Shown here one piece after another: positions 32,251 to 39,892 of a stretch of 45,180 nt of DNA (position 1 is the stretch's first letter; every line of letters starts with the position of its first letter). The notes under the pieces are model-generated. The model had not been told where the DNA came from and made no database searches. It worked only from the letters and a program-made list of their open reading frames with translations. Origin of the DNA: Chitinophagaceae bacterium (GTDB lineage: Bacteria > Bacteroidota > Bacteroidia > Chitinophagales > Chitinophagaceae); assembly GCA_004028765.1 (NCBI GenBank), contig SAIX01000101.1:1-45180 (forward strand), given 5' to 3'. Position numbers and translations under genes: made by a program.

Positions 32251-33501
32251 CTACCGCATCGCCGGCTTTTCATCTTCCTGCATGATAAAATACGTGATGG
32301 CGATCAGGCTTACATAGGATGATGTATAAAAAAGATAGAGGTACGGCACATCCACAAACGTATAAAAAATCACCATCGCCAGTTTTAAAATCACCAGTGG
32401 CAGGTTTTGAGCAGGTATCCGGTACCGTTTGTGCAGTTCAAGCCCGATCAGCATAGTGATTACCGGAACAAGCAAAGAAAAATAAACCAGCATCTTATGC
32501 ATTTGCTCAATTTTCTGTGCGCCGAAAAATTTCGCCCATCCGAGGCTTTCAAAAAAGATATGCGGCGAATCCTGCCATACCCTTCCGGCAAAACCGATAT
32601 ATTTTCCCGGCAATTCAGAGATAGCGTGTACCATATTCCATCCAAAAGGTATGATCACCAGTAATAGGAAACAAACGATCCCTGTTACAACCAGTTTTAC
32701 AAGATCGCGGTACTGCTTGCGGTAAACCAGGAATATGAGATACGCAGGTATCCAGCCGATCAATACATAGCGGCTCAGAACACAGAGCGAAACCGCGAAA
32801 CCGGTTAGCCATGCATTCTGCCGGTGCAAAGCCATCACCAGCAATACATAAAAAAAAACGACCACTCCCTCCTCTGTATAAGGGATCAGCCAGGCTTTTT
32901 CATCCATGAACAACCACCAGAAAAGCAGGAAACATCCGCCCAGTACAAAAGGCGCATGTTTTTTGGCGGTATCGATCTTCCAGATAAAAAAACAGAAAAC
33001 AAAAAAGAACATCACTACCGTGATCCATCGCATATCGATCCCCAAACCGATCGGGATCGCAAAAGGCATCCACATAGCGGGAAGATACACTGGCTGCATA
33101 CCGCCCCATATTTCCGGGATAATATCATAAATATGCGAACGCTGCCCGCTTAAAAAACGCTGGCACATCGTACGGATAACGGGCAACATATCCGCATCGT
33201 GAAAATCGACCGGTATCTCTGTTTCCCACCGGAAAAACTGCTGCAGCATCATCAGCAGCATCATACCGGTTAATAACCAGCGGTAGCGGTTTGCAGCATT
33301 CAAAGCAAAGCTTTTCAGGGTGAAATGCGTGGCCGCAGGGCTGGTGAACAGCAATGCCCATGCAATCACCAGGCCGGATAAAGTATGCAGTACACTCAGC
33401 AACCCGGTGATCCCCGGAATATACAAACCATAGGTAACACAGGCGGTTTCAATGAGGAAAGCCGTGATCAGTATGGCAAAAATGCTACGGGGTGTTTTCA
33501 T
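32251..33501 (-). CDS. Polytopic membrane protein, possibly GT-C glycosyltransferase-like
   Basis: This 416-residue protein has about ten hydrophobic segments. An acidic motif WETEIPVDFHDADMLP after the second or third segment, followed by a long soluble loop (RFLSGQRSHIYDIIPEIWGGMQPVYLPAMWMP), resembles the first periplasmic loop of GT-C/GT87-type mannosyltransferases that use polyprenyl-phosphate sugars, but the match is only in layout. I chose ATG 33501 (MKTPRSIFAILITAF); ATG 33522 is possible. It is divergent from fabG, with a TATTTTAG promoter-like sequence just ahead of 33501. Confidence 0.6.
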   Translation of the reverse strand: MKTPRSIFAILITAFLIETACVTYGLYIPGITGLLSVLHTLSGLVIAWALLFTSPAATHFTLKSFALNAANRYRWLLTGMMLLMMLQQFFRWETEIPVDFHDADMLPVIRTMCQRFLSGQRSHIYDIIPEIWGGMQPVYLPAMWMPFAIPIGLGIDMRWITVVMFFFVFCFFIWKIDTAKKHAPFVLGGCFLLFWWLFMDEKAWLIPYTEEGVVVFFYVLLVMALHRQNAWLTGFAVSLCVLSRYVLIGWIPAYLIFLVYRKQYRDLVKLVVTGIVCFLLLVIIPFGWNMVHAISELPGKYIGFAGRVWQDSPHIFFESLGWAKFFGAQKIEQMHKMLVYFSLLVPVITMLIGLELHKRYRIPAQNLPLVILKLAMVIFYTFVDVPYLYLFYTSSYVSLIAITYFIMQEDEKPAMR

Positions 33502-33585
33502 GTATGCTGCTAAAATATTCATTTCAGGTGATTGGCCGGGTGATTCATTCACCTGCAGGCGGTCAACCATAAATCAGAGATATCC

Positions 33586-33593
33586 TACATTTG
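33586..33593 (+). promoter_or_regulatory. TAnnTTTG -7 promoter element for fabG
   Basis: TACATTTG is an exact match, 23 bases before the fabG ATG. Confidence 0.65.
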
Positions 33594-33616
33594 CGTTCAT
33601 AACCAAACCGATCCTT

Positions 33617-34372
33617 ATGAAATTACTCGCAGGAAAAGTATCCATCGTTACCGGCGCAGCCCGTGGCATCGGCGCAGCCATTGCACGCAAACTGGCAGAG
33701 CATGGAAGCGATGTGGCTTTCACCTATGTTAGCGACAGCAGCGCAGAAAAAGCGGCTGCCCTCGAAGCGGAGATCAATGCACTTGGTGTAAAAGCAAAAG
33801 CCTATAAAAGCAACGCAGGTGTTTTTGAAGAGTGTGAAACATTTGTAACTGATGTGATCAAAGAATTTGGCAAGATCGATATCTGTGTAAACAATGCCGG
33901 TATTTCAAAAGACAATCTCCTGCTCCGTCTTTCGCCTGAACAATGGGATGATGTAATGGATATTAACCTCAAGAGTATTTTCAACATGACCAAGCAGGTG
34001 ATCCGCCCGATGATGAAAGCAAAAAGCGGGAGTATCATCAATATGAGTTCGATCGTAGGCGTACGGGGCAATGCGGGACAAAGCAGTTATGCGGCAAGTA
34101 AAGCCGGCATCATTGGTTTTACCAAATCTGTTGCGCTTGAGCTCGGAAGCCGTAATATCCGCTGCAATGCGATTGCACCCGGTTTTGTGGAAACCGATAT
34201 GACACATTATTTAAAAGACGGGGATGGCGCCGCAGAGTTCCTCAAAAAAATACCGCTGGGCCGCTTTGGCCGTGCAGAAGAGATCGCAGACACCACGCTG
34301 TTCCTGGCGAGTGATATGAGTTCTTATATTACCGGTCAGGTACTTAGCGCCTGCGGCGGATTGAATATCTGA
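33617..34372 (+). CDS. fabG: 3-oxoacyl-[acyl-carrier-protein] reductase FabG
   Basis: This 251-residue classical SDR has the NADPH motif TGAARGIG (12-19), NNAG at 92-95 and the catalytic Ser144, Tyr158 and Lys162 in SSIVGVRGNAGQSSYAASK, followed by the FabG-typical NIRCNAIAPGFVETDMT and SSYITGQVLSACGG. It reduces 3-oxoacyl-ACP in fatty-acid elongation. I chose ATG 33617 since it follows the promoter; the upstream open frame overlaps the divergent gene. No other fab genes are adjacent, so it could be a secondary FabG. A terminator follows. Confidence 0.93.
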   Translation: MKLLAGKVSIVTGAARGIGAAIARKLAEHGSDVAFTYVSDSSAEKAAALEAEINALGVKAKAYKSNAGVFEECETFVTDVIKEFGKIDICVNNAGISKDNLLLRLSPEQWDDVMDINLKSIFNMTKQVIRPMMKAKSGSIINMSSIVGVRGNAGQSSYAASKAGIIGFTKSVALELGSRNIRCNAIAPGFVETDMTHYLKDGDGAAEFLKKIPLGRFGRAEEIADTTLFLASDMSSYITGQVLSACGGLNI

Positions 34373-34387
34373 TTTATTAAAATTTTT

Positions 34388-34413
34388 AACACCCGCAATT
34401 GCGGGTGTTTTTT
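34388..34413 (+). terminator. Intrinsic terminator after fabG
   Basis: An 11-bp perfect palindrome (AACACCCGCAA with TTGCGGGTGTT, 34388-34409) followed by a T-run. Confidence 0.92.
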
Positions 34414-34427
34414 ATTTTCGCAGCATC

Positions 34428-34724
34428 ATAAGAAAACAACTCATATCATTTTTCCTGTTGCTCGTGCTCACCACACAGATGCTGCCCCTGCGGCAGATCG
34501 GCAGTGTGCTGTTCAGCAACCAGATCAACGAAGAGTTGCCCCATTCGATGGATATGGACAAAGGGTTCTTTAAAAAGAATAATTCCCTCAGCGAATATCT
34601 TTCTTCCGCACCTTCGCTTGCCCTTTCCACTTATCTTGATTTTTCACTTACGCATCATCTTTTCGCCGACAGTATCCCGCAAAATCATTCCGGCGAAATA
34701 CTGGTTCCCCCACCCAACTGTTAA
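34428..34724 (+). CDS. Small exported protein with a non-ATG start
   Basis: The frame encodes about 98 residues starting RKQLISFFLLLVLTTQMLPLRQIGSVLFSNQINEELPH, a basic N-terminus followed by a hydrophobic signal-like segment, then a polar mature part ending PPPNC. There is no in-frame ATG or GTG ahead of this signal; the codons before RKQ are ATC (34425) and ATA (34428), and a TATTTTCG sequence one mismatch from the promoter consensus ends at 34420. A downstream TTG at 34458 would cut away the basic N-terminus. I infer an ATA/ATC start or a sequence error of ATG. No named family is recognised. Confidence 0.55.
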   Translation: MRKQLISFFLLLVLTTQMLPLRQIGSVLFSNQINEELPHSMDMDKGFFKKNNSLSEYLSSAPSLALSTYLDFSLTHHLFADSIPQNHSGEILVPPPNC

Positions 34725-34771
34725 TGTATTACTAAGCAGTTAACCGTTTCGTTTACATTATCATTTACCAC

Positions 34772-36331
34772 ATGAAAAAATATTTCCAGGGTGTGGGCAG
34801 CGATCTGCCCGCCTCTATTGTAGTTGTATTGGTGGCCCTGCCGCTTTGCCTTGGCATTGCACTGGGTTCGGGCGCACCTTTGTTTTCGGGTATCATCGCC
34901 GGTATCGTTGGCGGTATCGTGATCGGTATCCTCAGCGGTTCGCAACTGAGTGTCAGCGGACCCGCAGCCGGTTTAACCGTGATCGTTGCCACGGCCATTC
35001 TCAAACTAAAAGTATATGAAGCTTTTTTACTTGCAGTAGTGATCGCAGGTGTGATCCAGGTAATCTTCGGCTATATACGTGCAGGCGTGTTAGGCGATTA
35101 TGTACCCAATGCAGTGATCAAGGGGATGCTGGCAGCGATTGGTTGTATCCTTATCCTTAAACAATTGCCCCATCTCGTTGGGTTTGACAAGGATTTTGAA
35201 GGAGATGAAACCTTTGCCCAGGCCGATCAGCACAATACGTTTTCCGCATTGGGGCGGGCATGGGAAGCTCTTACACCCGGCGCCGTTCTGATCGGGATTG
35301 TTTCTTTGCTGCTGTTAATTATGTGGGAAAGAAAATTGATCAAAAACAACCGTTTTTTACAGCTTGTTCCGGGCCCGCTGGTGGTAGTACTGGTGGGCAT
35401 GGTGATCAACCAGTATCTCGGTTCATCTGCTTCTTCCATCGCATTAGGTGCCAAACACCTCGTATCGTTGCCGGTGGCAGAAAATATCACAGCATTCTTT
35501 TCTTTTTTTAGTTTCCCGGATATCCGTCATATCAGTAATCCCGATGTATGGATATCAGCTGTTACACTGGCCATTGTAGCAAGTCTCGAAACCTTACTCG
35601 GTATCGAAGCGGTTGACAAACTGGATCCGCTGAAAAGGGTAACCCCTCCCAATCGTGAATTAAAAGCGCAGGGCGTGGGTAACATCGTTTCGGGATTACT
35701 GGGCGGTTTGCCGCTTACTTCAGTAGTGGTCCGCAGTTCAGCGAATGTATCTGCGGGGGCAAAAACAAAAATGTCAACCATTTTACACGGGTCGATGCTG
35801 CTGGTTTGTGTGATGTTCATCCCCGGCATCCTGAATAAAATACCATTAAGCGCATTGGCAGCCGTGCTTATCTTTACCGGGTATAAACTGGCCAGGGTTT
35901 CCCTGTTCCGGGAGTTCTTTCAAAAGGGATGGGACCAGTTCATCCCCTTCGTGGTAACCATTCTCGCCATACTGCTTACTGATCTGCTCATGGGTATCCT
36001 GATCGGTATTGCAGTGGGATTGTTCTTTATGGTACGCAGTAATTTCAGGTCGTCGGTACTCGTGGTAAACGATGCAGGCAATTACCTGATCCGTTTGCGC
36101 AAGGATGTATCATTCCTGAACAAACCCATCATCAAGGAAAAACTGGAAGAAGTACCCGAGAACGCCGCCGTATTGATCGACGCCACAAGGGCGGATTACA
36201 TCGATAAAGATGTGATCGAAGAAATCAACAATTTTCTCTGTCACGCTCACCTGAAAAACATCAGGGTAAGCATTAAAAAAAGTATGCACAGGCCCATGCA
36301 CCGCCTGTTGCAAGAACCTAAAACCGTATAA
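34772..36331 (+). CDS. SulP-family anion transporter with STAS domain, probable bicarbonate transporter
   Basis: This 519-residue protein has the SulP membrane domain (about 1-410) with the N-terminal [42 protein letters not shown] segment (two motifs here abbreviated), the [15 protein letters not shown] binding loop and [25 protein letters not shown], followed by a C-terminal STAS domain (about 440-519, with [15 protein letters not shown]). SulP proteins move sulfate, bicarbonate, dicarboxylates and other anions. The carbonic anhydrase gene starts two bases after its stop, so bicarbonate is the likely substrate and the pair should be cotranslated. Confidence 0.92.
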   Translation: MKKYFQGVGSDLPASIVVVLVALPLCLGIALGSGAPLFSGIIAGIVGGIVIGILSGSQLSVSGPAAGLTVIVATAILKLKVYEAFLLAVVIAGVIQVIFGYIRAGVLGDYVPNAVIKGMLAAIGCILILKQLPHLVGFDKDFEGDETFAQADQHNTFSALGRAWEALTPGAVLIGIVSLLLLIMWERKLIKNNRFLQLVPGPLVVVLVGMVINQYLGSSASSIALGAKHLVSLPVAENITAFFSFFSFPDIRHISNPDVWISAVTLAIVASLETLLGIEAVDKLDPLKRVTPPNRELKAQGVGNIVSGLLGGLPLTSVVVRSSANVSAGAKTKMSTILHGSMLLVCVMFIPGILNKIPLSALAAVLIFTGYKLARVSLFREFFQKGWDQFIPFVVTILAILLTDLLMGILIGIAVGLFFMVRSNFRSSVLVVNDAGNYLIRLRKDVSFLNKPIIKEKLEEVPENAAVLIDATRADYIDKDVIEEINNFLCHAHLKNIRVSIKKSMHRPMHRLLQEPKTV

Positions 36332-36333
36332 AC

Positions 36334-36969
36334 ATGAAAGCATACGAAAAATTATTACTCGAGAACAAAGCCTGGGCAAAAGAAAAAACAGAAGACGACC
36401 CGGGATATTTTGAGCGCTTATCGCATATACAAACACCGGAATTTCTCTGGATCGGCTGCAGCGACAGCCGCGTGCCTGCCAATGAGATCACAAATACACA
36501 ACCCGGTGAAATTTTTGTTCACCGCAATGTGGCCAACCTCGTGATCCATACAGATGTGAACCTGCTGAGCGTGCTGGAATATGCTGTGGCGCATCTGAAA
36601 ATAAAGCATGTGATCGTTTGCGGTCATTATGGCTGCGGTGGTGTAAAAGCCGCCATGACGAACCACGATTTCAAGCAGGTGCTCAATATGTGGCTGCGCA
36701 ATATCAAAGATGTATATCGTTTGCACAGGAGCGAGCTCGATGATATCAATGATGAAACCAAACGTTTCAACAGGCTTGTGGAATTGAATGTGGTTGAGCA
36801 GGTACAGCACCTTGCCAAAACCTCCATCATCCAGCGCGCATGGCAAAACGAACAGCGCCCGCACCTGCATGGCTGGGTATATGATTTGAAAGATGGCATC
36901 ATCAATCCCGTATTTGAAATGACAGCCGGAACACATATCGATCCGCTGTATGAATACGATGATTTGTAA
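36334..36969 (+). CDS. Beta-class carbonic anhydrase
   Basis: This 211-residue protein interconverts CO2 and bicarbonate. The zinc ligands are Cys42 in GCSDSRVP, His98 and Cys101 in GHYGCGGV, and the catalytic dyad Asp44-Arg46 is present. The spacing is the same as in Escherichia coli Can, and the length is standard. It is directly coupled to the SulP gene, so the pair is expected to take up and equilibrate bicarbonate for carboxylation reactions. The stop is followed by a strong terminator. Confidence 0.95.
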   Translation: MKAYEKLLLENKAWAKEKTEDDPGYFERLSHIQTPEFLWIGCSDSRVPANEITNTQPGEIFVHRNVANLVIHTDVNLLSVLEYAVAHLKIKHVIVCGHYGCGGVKAAMTNHDFKQVLNMWLRNIKDVYRLHRSELDDINDETKRFNRLVELNVVEQVQHLAKTSIIQRAWQNEQRPHLHGWVYDLKDGIINPVFEMTAGTHIDPLYEYDDL

Positions 36970-36980
36970 TAAGCATTGAA

Positions 36981-37013
36981 AACCTGCCGAAAATTTGACA
37001 TTTTCGGCAGGTT
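36981..37013 (+). terminator. Hairpin terminator after the carbonic anhydrase gene
   Basis: AACCTGCCGAAAAT (36981-36994) pairs perfectly with 37000-37013, a 14-bp stem with a five-base loop. It separates the SulP/carbonic anhydrase operon from the TPP riboswitch. Confidence 0.85.
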
Positions 37014-37030
37014 GAATTAGGTTTGTTCCA

Positions 37031-37112
37031 TGTTGCACGGGGTGCTATGTTTTATAGCTGAGATCATACCCGAGAACCTGAGACGGATAATACCGGCGTA
37101 GGAAATGCAAAT
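37031..37112 (+). promoter_or_regulatory. TPP riboswitch aptamer (THI element)
   Basis: The conserved THI-box strings appear in order: GGGGTGC (37039-37045), GCTGAGAT with CATACCC (37057-37071), GAACCTGA (37074-37081), and CGGATAATACCGGCGTAGG (37084-37102). P1 closes by TTGCA (37033-37037) with TGCAA (37106-37110), P2/P3 by GGGGTG with CATACCC and GCTAT with ATAGC, and P5 by CGG with CCG. This is the known thiamine-pyrophosphate-binding RNA, which usually turns off downstream thiamine genes when TPP is abundant. It lies about 75 bases ahead of a four-gene operon. Confidence 0.95.
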
Positions 37113-37132
37113 GAACTTATTGTATCATGTAC

Positions 37133-37173
37133 AAAACTTCATTTCCTTACCGGCAATGAAGTTTTTGTTTTTT
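37133..37173 (+). terminator. Riboswitch expression-platform terminator
   Basis: AAAACTTCATT (37133-37143) pairs with AATGAAGTTTT (37155-37165), followed by TGTTTTTT, 14 bases before the methyltransferase ATG. An alternative 8-bp pairing, AGGAAATG at 37100-37107 with CATTTCCT at 37140-37147, uses both the aptamer's 3' strand and the terminator's left arm, so the two states exclude each other. This fits transcriptional attenuation, off with TPP. Confidence 0.88.
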
Positions 37174-37186
37174 AAACAGGTACAAT

Positions 37187-37918
37187 ATGAAATTCGAATT
37201 AATGACCGGTAACCTGCGGAACTGGCAGGGCAGGCAGGAATGGTTTTTTAACCGCGATCACACCGATACCTATGAACAATGGTATGAAGGCCGCTACAAA
37301 CGCGCTGAAATATGGCAGAAGAAAGTGATCGGCGACCTTATCAAAAAAGATACCCGCGTAAAAACACTGCTTGAATTCGGATGTGGCACTACCCGCTTTA
37401 CCCGGTGGTGGAAAGAGATCGGCATCGAAGCAAGTGGCGGCGATATTTCCCCTTTTATGCTTGGGCAGGCCGTACATCTTTTCGAGGGAGACCTTGTTCT
37501 TGCCGATTCGCATCACATGCCTTTCCGTGATGGTTCATTTGATGCGCTTGCATTTATTACCACATTCGAATATTATAAAGATCCTGTAAAAGTGATCCGT
37601 GAAGCGGCGCGCGTGGCTCGCCACAGCATTGTGTTCGGAATGATGAACCGCAATTCACCAAAAGTTGTACGCAGGCGGGTGCAACAGTTTTTTGGAAAAA
37701 ACCCTTTTTATGTTACCGCTACATTTTATACACCGGATAAACTCATCGCCATTATACGGGAGGCTTTAAAAGGTTTTGATTATAAGATCGAATGGACCTG
37801 TACCGGTTTGCCAAAATGGTTCCCTGTGCAGCAGTGGGGCGTACCCTATGGCGATTTCTTTGGTTTGCATATCACTTTTCAAAACAGGGAAAACCATGAA
37901 TCAGCCATCGTTTCCTGA
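37187..37918 (+). CDS. Class I SAM-dependent methyltransferase, TPP-riboswitch-controlled
   Basis: This 243-residue protein has the class I methyltransferase fold: motif I LLEFGCGTTRFT (61-72), the acidic loop GGDISPFMLGQA, motif II-like LADSHHMPFRDGSFDALAFI (105-124) and a C-terminal substrate-domain segment (PKWFPVQQWGVPYGDFFGLH). It resembles UbiE/Coq5-type small-molecule methyltransferases in layout only; substrate is unknown. It is the first gene after the TPP riboswitch and its end overlaps the next gene by 23 bases. A methyltransferase is not part of the canonical thiamine pathway. The Trm112-like protein at the end of the operon could be its partner. Confidence 0.85.
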   Translation: MKFELMTGNLRNWQGRQEWFFNRDHTDTYEQWYEGRYKRAEIWQKKVIGDLIKKDTRVKTLLEFGCGTTRFTRWWKEIGIEASGGDISPFMLGQAVHLFEGDLVLADSHHMPFRDGSFDALAFITTFEYYKDPVKVIREAARVARHSIVFGMMNRNSPKVVRRRVQQFFGKNPFYVTATFYTPDKLIAIIREALKGFDYKIEWTCTGLPKWFPVQQWGVPYGDFFGLHITFQNRENHESAIVS

Positions 37919-38957
37919 CGCCGGTAAGATACAGCAGGACTTCTTCGCTGGTATCATATTACCTTTTTGCGGGAAACAGCGGAAAGAAGTGATCACAGGC
38001 GCACAGTATGGTGTTGATGTGGCCGTAATAGAATTGCCAGGCAATCATGCCATGGCACTTACCAGCGATCCGCTTACACTTATCCCTTCCTTGGGTCTCA
38101 GGGAATCTGCCTGGCTATCGGTGCATATTTCCGCAAACGATATGGCAACAACCGGTCATGCACCACAGTTTGCCCAATTTGTATTAAACCTTCCGGAAAA
38201 TATTTCAGCGTTCGAATTCAAACAGTATTGGGAATATATTCATACTTATTGTGAGGAAACCGGTATCGCTATTACTGGCGGACATACCGGGCAGGTACAT
38301 GGGCAAAACTCAACTGTGGCTGGTGGTGTAACCATGTGTACGGTTGCAGATGCATCTTCAATTCTTACCAGTAATATGGCCAGGCCGGGTAATAAAATTA
38401 TTGTCACTAAACAATGTGCACTCACAGCAACGGCCATTCTTGCCATGAGTTTCCCGGAAACCGTTACACAAAATGCCGGGAAAGAAATCTGCGACAAAGC
38501 CATCGCTTCTTTTTATGAAACATCTTCGCTTTATGATGCGCTTGCGGCAGTTGAAACAAAAGGGCAGGTTACTGCCATGCACGATGTAACCGAAGGCGGC
38601 GTATTGGGGGCAATTTATGAAATGGCAAAAGCTTCCGGGTGCGGCACAGAACTGATCGAAAGTGATTTGCCCAAAACCGAAGTACAGGATGCGGTTTGCC
38701 GGATATTCGGGATCGACCCATTATTTGTAGTAGGGGCCGGCTCCATGATCATAGCTGTTGAAGAAAGCTGCGAACAACAGGTGCTCACCCGTTTGCATAA
38801 AAATAATATTGCGGCCGTTACCGCAGGAAGATTTACCAAAGCAGAAGAAGGGCTCAATATCATCGGGGAAAACGGGAAGGTCAGGCAACTCATCCATCCC
38901 GGAACCGATGCTTACTGGAATGCTTTTTACAAGGCTTATGCCGCTGGTTGGAAATAA
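37896..38957 (+). CDS. AIR-synthase/HypE/ThiL-superfamily protein
   Basis: This 353-residue protein has the PurM-like fold signature shared by AIR synthase, ThiL, SelD and HypE: an N-terminal ATP/Mg domain with Asp41 in GVDVAV, Asp58 in LTSDPLT and the HISANDMATTGH segment (77-88), and a C-terminal domain with AMHDVTEGGVLGAIYEMA and GAGSMIIAV. The C-terminal Cys-containing PRIC-type tail that carries cyanide in HypE is absent, and no hydrogenase genes are near. ThiL (thiamine-phosphate kinase) is the thiamine-linked relative, so a kinase or dehydratase step is plausible. ATG 37896 is fixed by the homologous start and the 23-base overlap with the methyltransferase. Confidence 0.85.
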   Translation: MNQPSFPDAGKIQQDFFAGIILPFCGKQRKEVITGAQYGVDVAVIELPGNHAMALTSDPLTLIPSLGLRESAWLSVHISANDMATTGHAPQFAQFVLNLPENISAFEFKQYWEYIHTYCEETGIAITGGHTGQVHGQNSTVAGGVTMCTVADASSILTSNMARPGNKIIVTKQCALTATAILAMSFPETVTQNAGKEICDKAIASFYETSSLYDALAAVETKGQVTAMHDVTEGGVLGAIYEMAKASGCGTELIESDLPKTEVQDAVCRIFGIDPLFVVGAGSMIIAVEESCEQQVLTRLHKNNIAAVTAGRFTKAEEGLNIIGENGKVRQLIHPGTDAYWNAFYKAYAAGWK

Positions 38958-38960
38958 GCA

Positions 38961-39611
38961 ATGATGAATAACAAATCATACAATATTAAAGGGGGTATTT
39001 ACCTGGTAGTTGATCCGTCCATGCCGCTGCAGCAACTGCTCACGAAAACAAAAGCAGCCCTTGAAGCCGGCATCGAAGTGGTGCAGATATGGAATCATTG
39101 GCCGGGTGATACAGAAAAAGAAACGATTGTAACAGAGTTCGCTGAACTGGTACACAGGTACCAGGTACCTGTAATTGTGAATGAAGATATTTCATTGCTG
39201 AAACTGGAAGTGGTGGATGGTATCCATTTTGATGAAATAAACCCTGGTATTGATATGATCAGGAAAAATGCCGGCAGGGATCTTATTACGGGTATTACCT
39301 GCGGCAATGATTTTACAAAAATTGAATGGGCTGTACAGCATCAGCTTACTTATCTATCCTTTTGTTCGGTATTCCCTTCCTCTTCCGTTGACACCTGCGA
39401 TATCGTAGACAGGGACATTATTTATAAAACCAGGGCTTTTACCAGCATGCCCTTGTTTTTATCCGGTGGTATCAAACTCAGTAATCTTGCCGAATTAAAA
39501 GATACCGGTCTTGATGGCATTGCGATTATCTCAGGAATTATGCAAAGCAACGACCCGTTTATATCCACACAACAATACAAACAAGCACTTAACAGCCTCC
39601 ATACATTATGA
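38961..39611 (+). CDS. Thiamine-phosphate-synthase (ThiE/TenI)-like protein
   Basis: This 216-residue TIM-barrel protein has the ThiE/TenI pattern: GGIYLVVDPS at the start, VPVIVNEDISLLKLEVVDGIHFDE in the middle, YLSFCSVFPSSS and the phosphate loop FLSGGIKLSN followed by DGIAIISGIM. Canonical ThiE joins HMP-PP to the thiazole phosphate. The usual Q-x-R-x-K motif after strand 2 reads Q42-I-W-N-H46, with Arg and Lys both absent, and the GVSTH-like motif reads GITCG, so the normal pyrimidine-pyrophosphate site may be altered. It starts three bases after the AIR-synthase-like gene and shares ATGA with the next gene. Confidence 0.82.
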   Translation: MMNNKSYNIKGGIYLVVDPSMPLQQLLTKTKAALEAGIEVVQIWNHWPGDTEKETIVTEFAELVHRYQVPVIVNEDISLLKLEVVDGIHFDEINPGIDMIRKNAGRDLITGITCGNDFTKIEWAVQHQLTYLSFCSVFPSSSVDTCDIVDRDIIYKTRAFTSMPLFLSGGIKLSNLAELKDTGLDGIAIISGIMQSNDPFISTQQYKQALNSLHTL

Positions 39612-39892
39612 AAAAAACATTTGCTGAAAAATTGGTTTGCCCGATAGACAAACACGAACTTAAACTCACCGTATTTACAACCGATATCGGGAATAATATC
39701 CAGGAAGGCATTTTTACCTGTGCAGAATGCCGGAGATATTATCCGATCGTGTATGGTGTGCCAATTATGTCGCCTGATGAATACCGTCAGGCACAATTGG
39801 AGTTACCCCTGATACAGCGCTGGGAAAAAGAACTCAATGGAAAACTGGAAAAAGGATTTTTACTGGTCGAAAATAATGAGGTTGATCAATAA
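39608..39892 (+). CDS. Trm112/YcaR-like zinc-ribbon protein
   Basis: This 94-residue protein has a Trm112-like ribbon: Cys11 in LVCPIDKHEL and Cys38-x2-Cys41 in FTCAECRRYYPIVYGVPIM, followed by an acidic helical C-terminus. One of the four usual cysteines (the second of the first CPxC) is Asp14, so zinc binding may be by three Cys and one Asp, or lost. Trm112 activates several methyltransferases in eukaryotes and archaea. Its ATG overlaps the ThiE-like stop (ATGA), showing translational coupling, and its stop overlaps the convergent glycosylase gene by seven bases. Confidence 0.85.
   Translation: MKKTFAEKLVCPIDKHELKLTVFTTDIGNNIQEGIFTCAECRRYYPIVYGVPIMSPDEYRQAQLELPLIQRWEKELNGKLEKGFLLVENNEVDQ

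Noticed and set aside
37896..38957. AIR-synthase-like gene as hydrogenase maturation factor HypE
   Set aside because: The C-terminal Cys tail needed to carry the cyanide group is missing and no hyp or hydrogenase gene is near; the TPP riboswitch points elsewhere.
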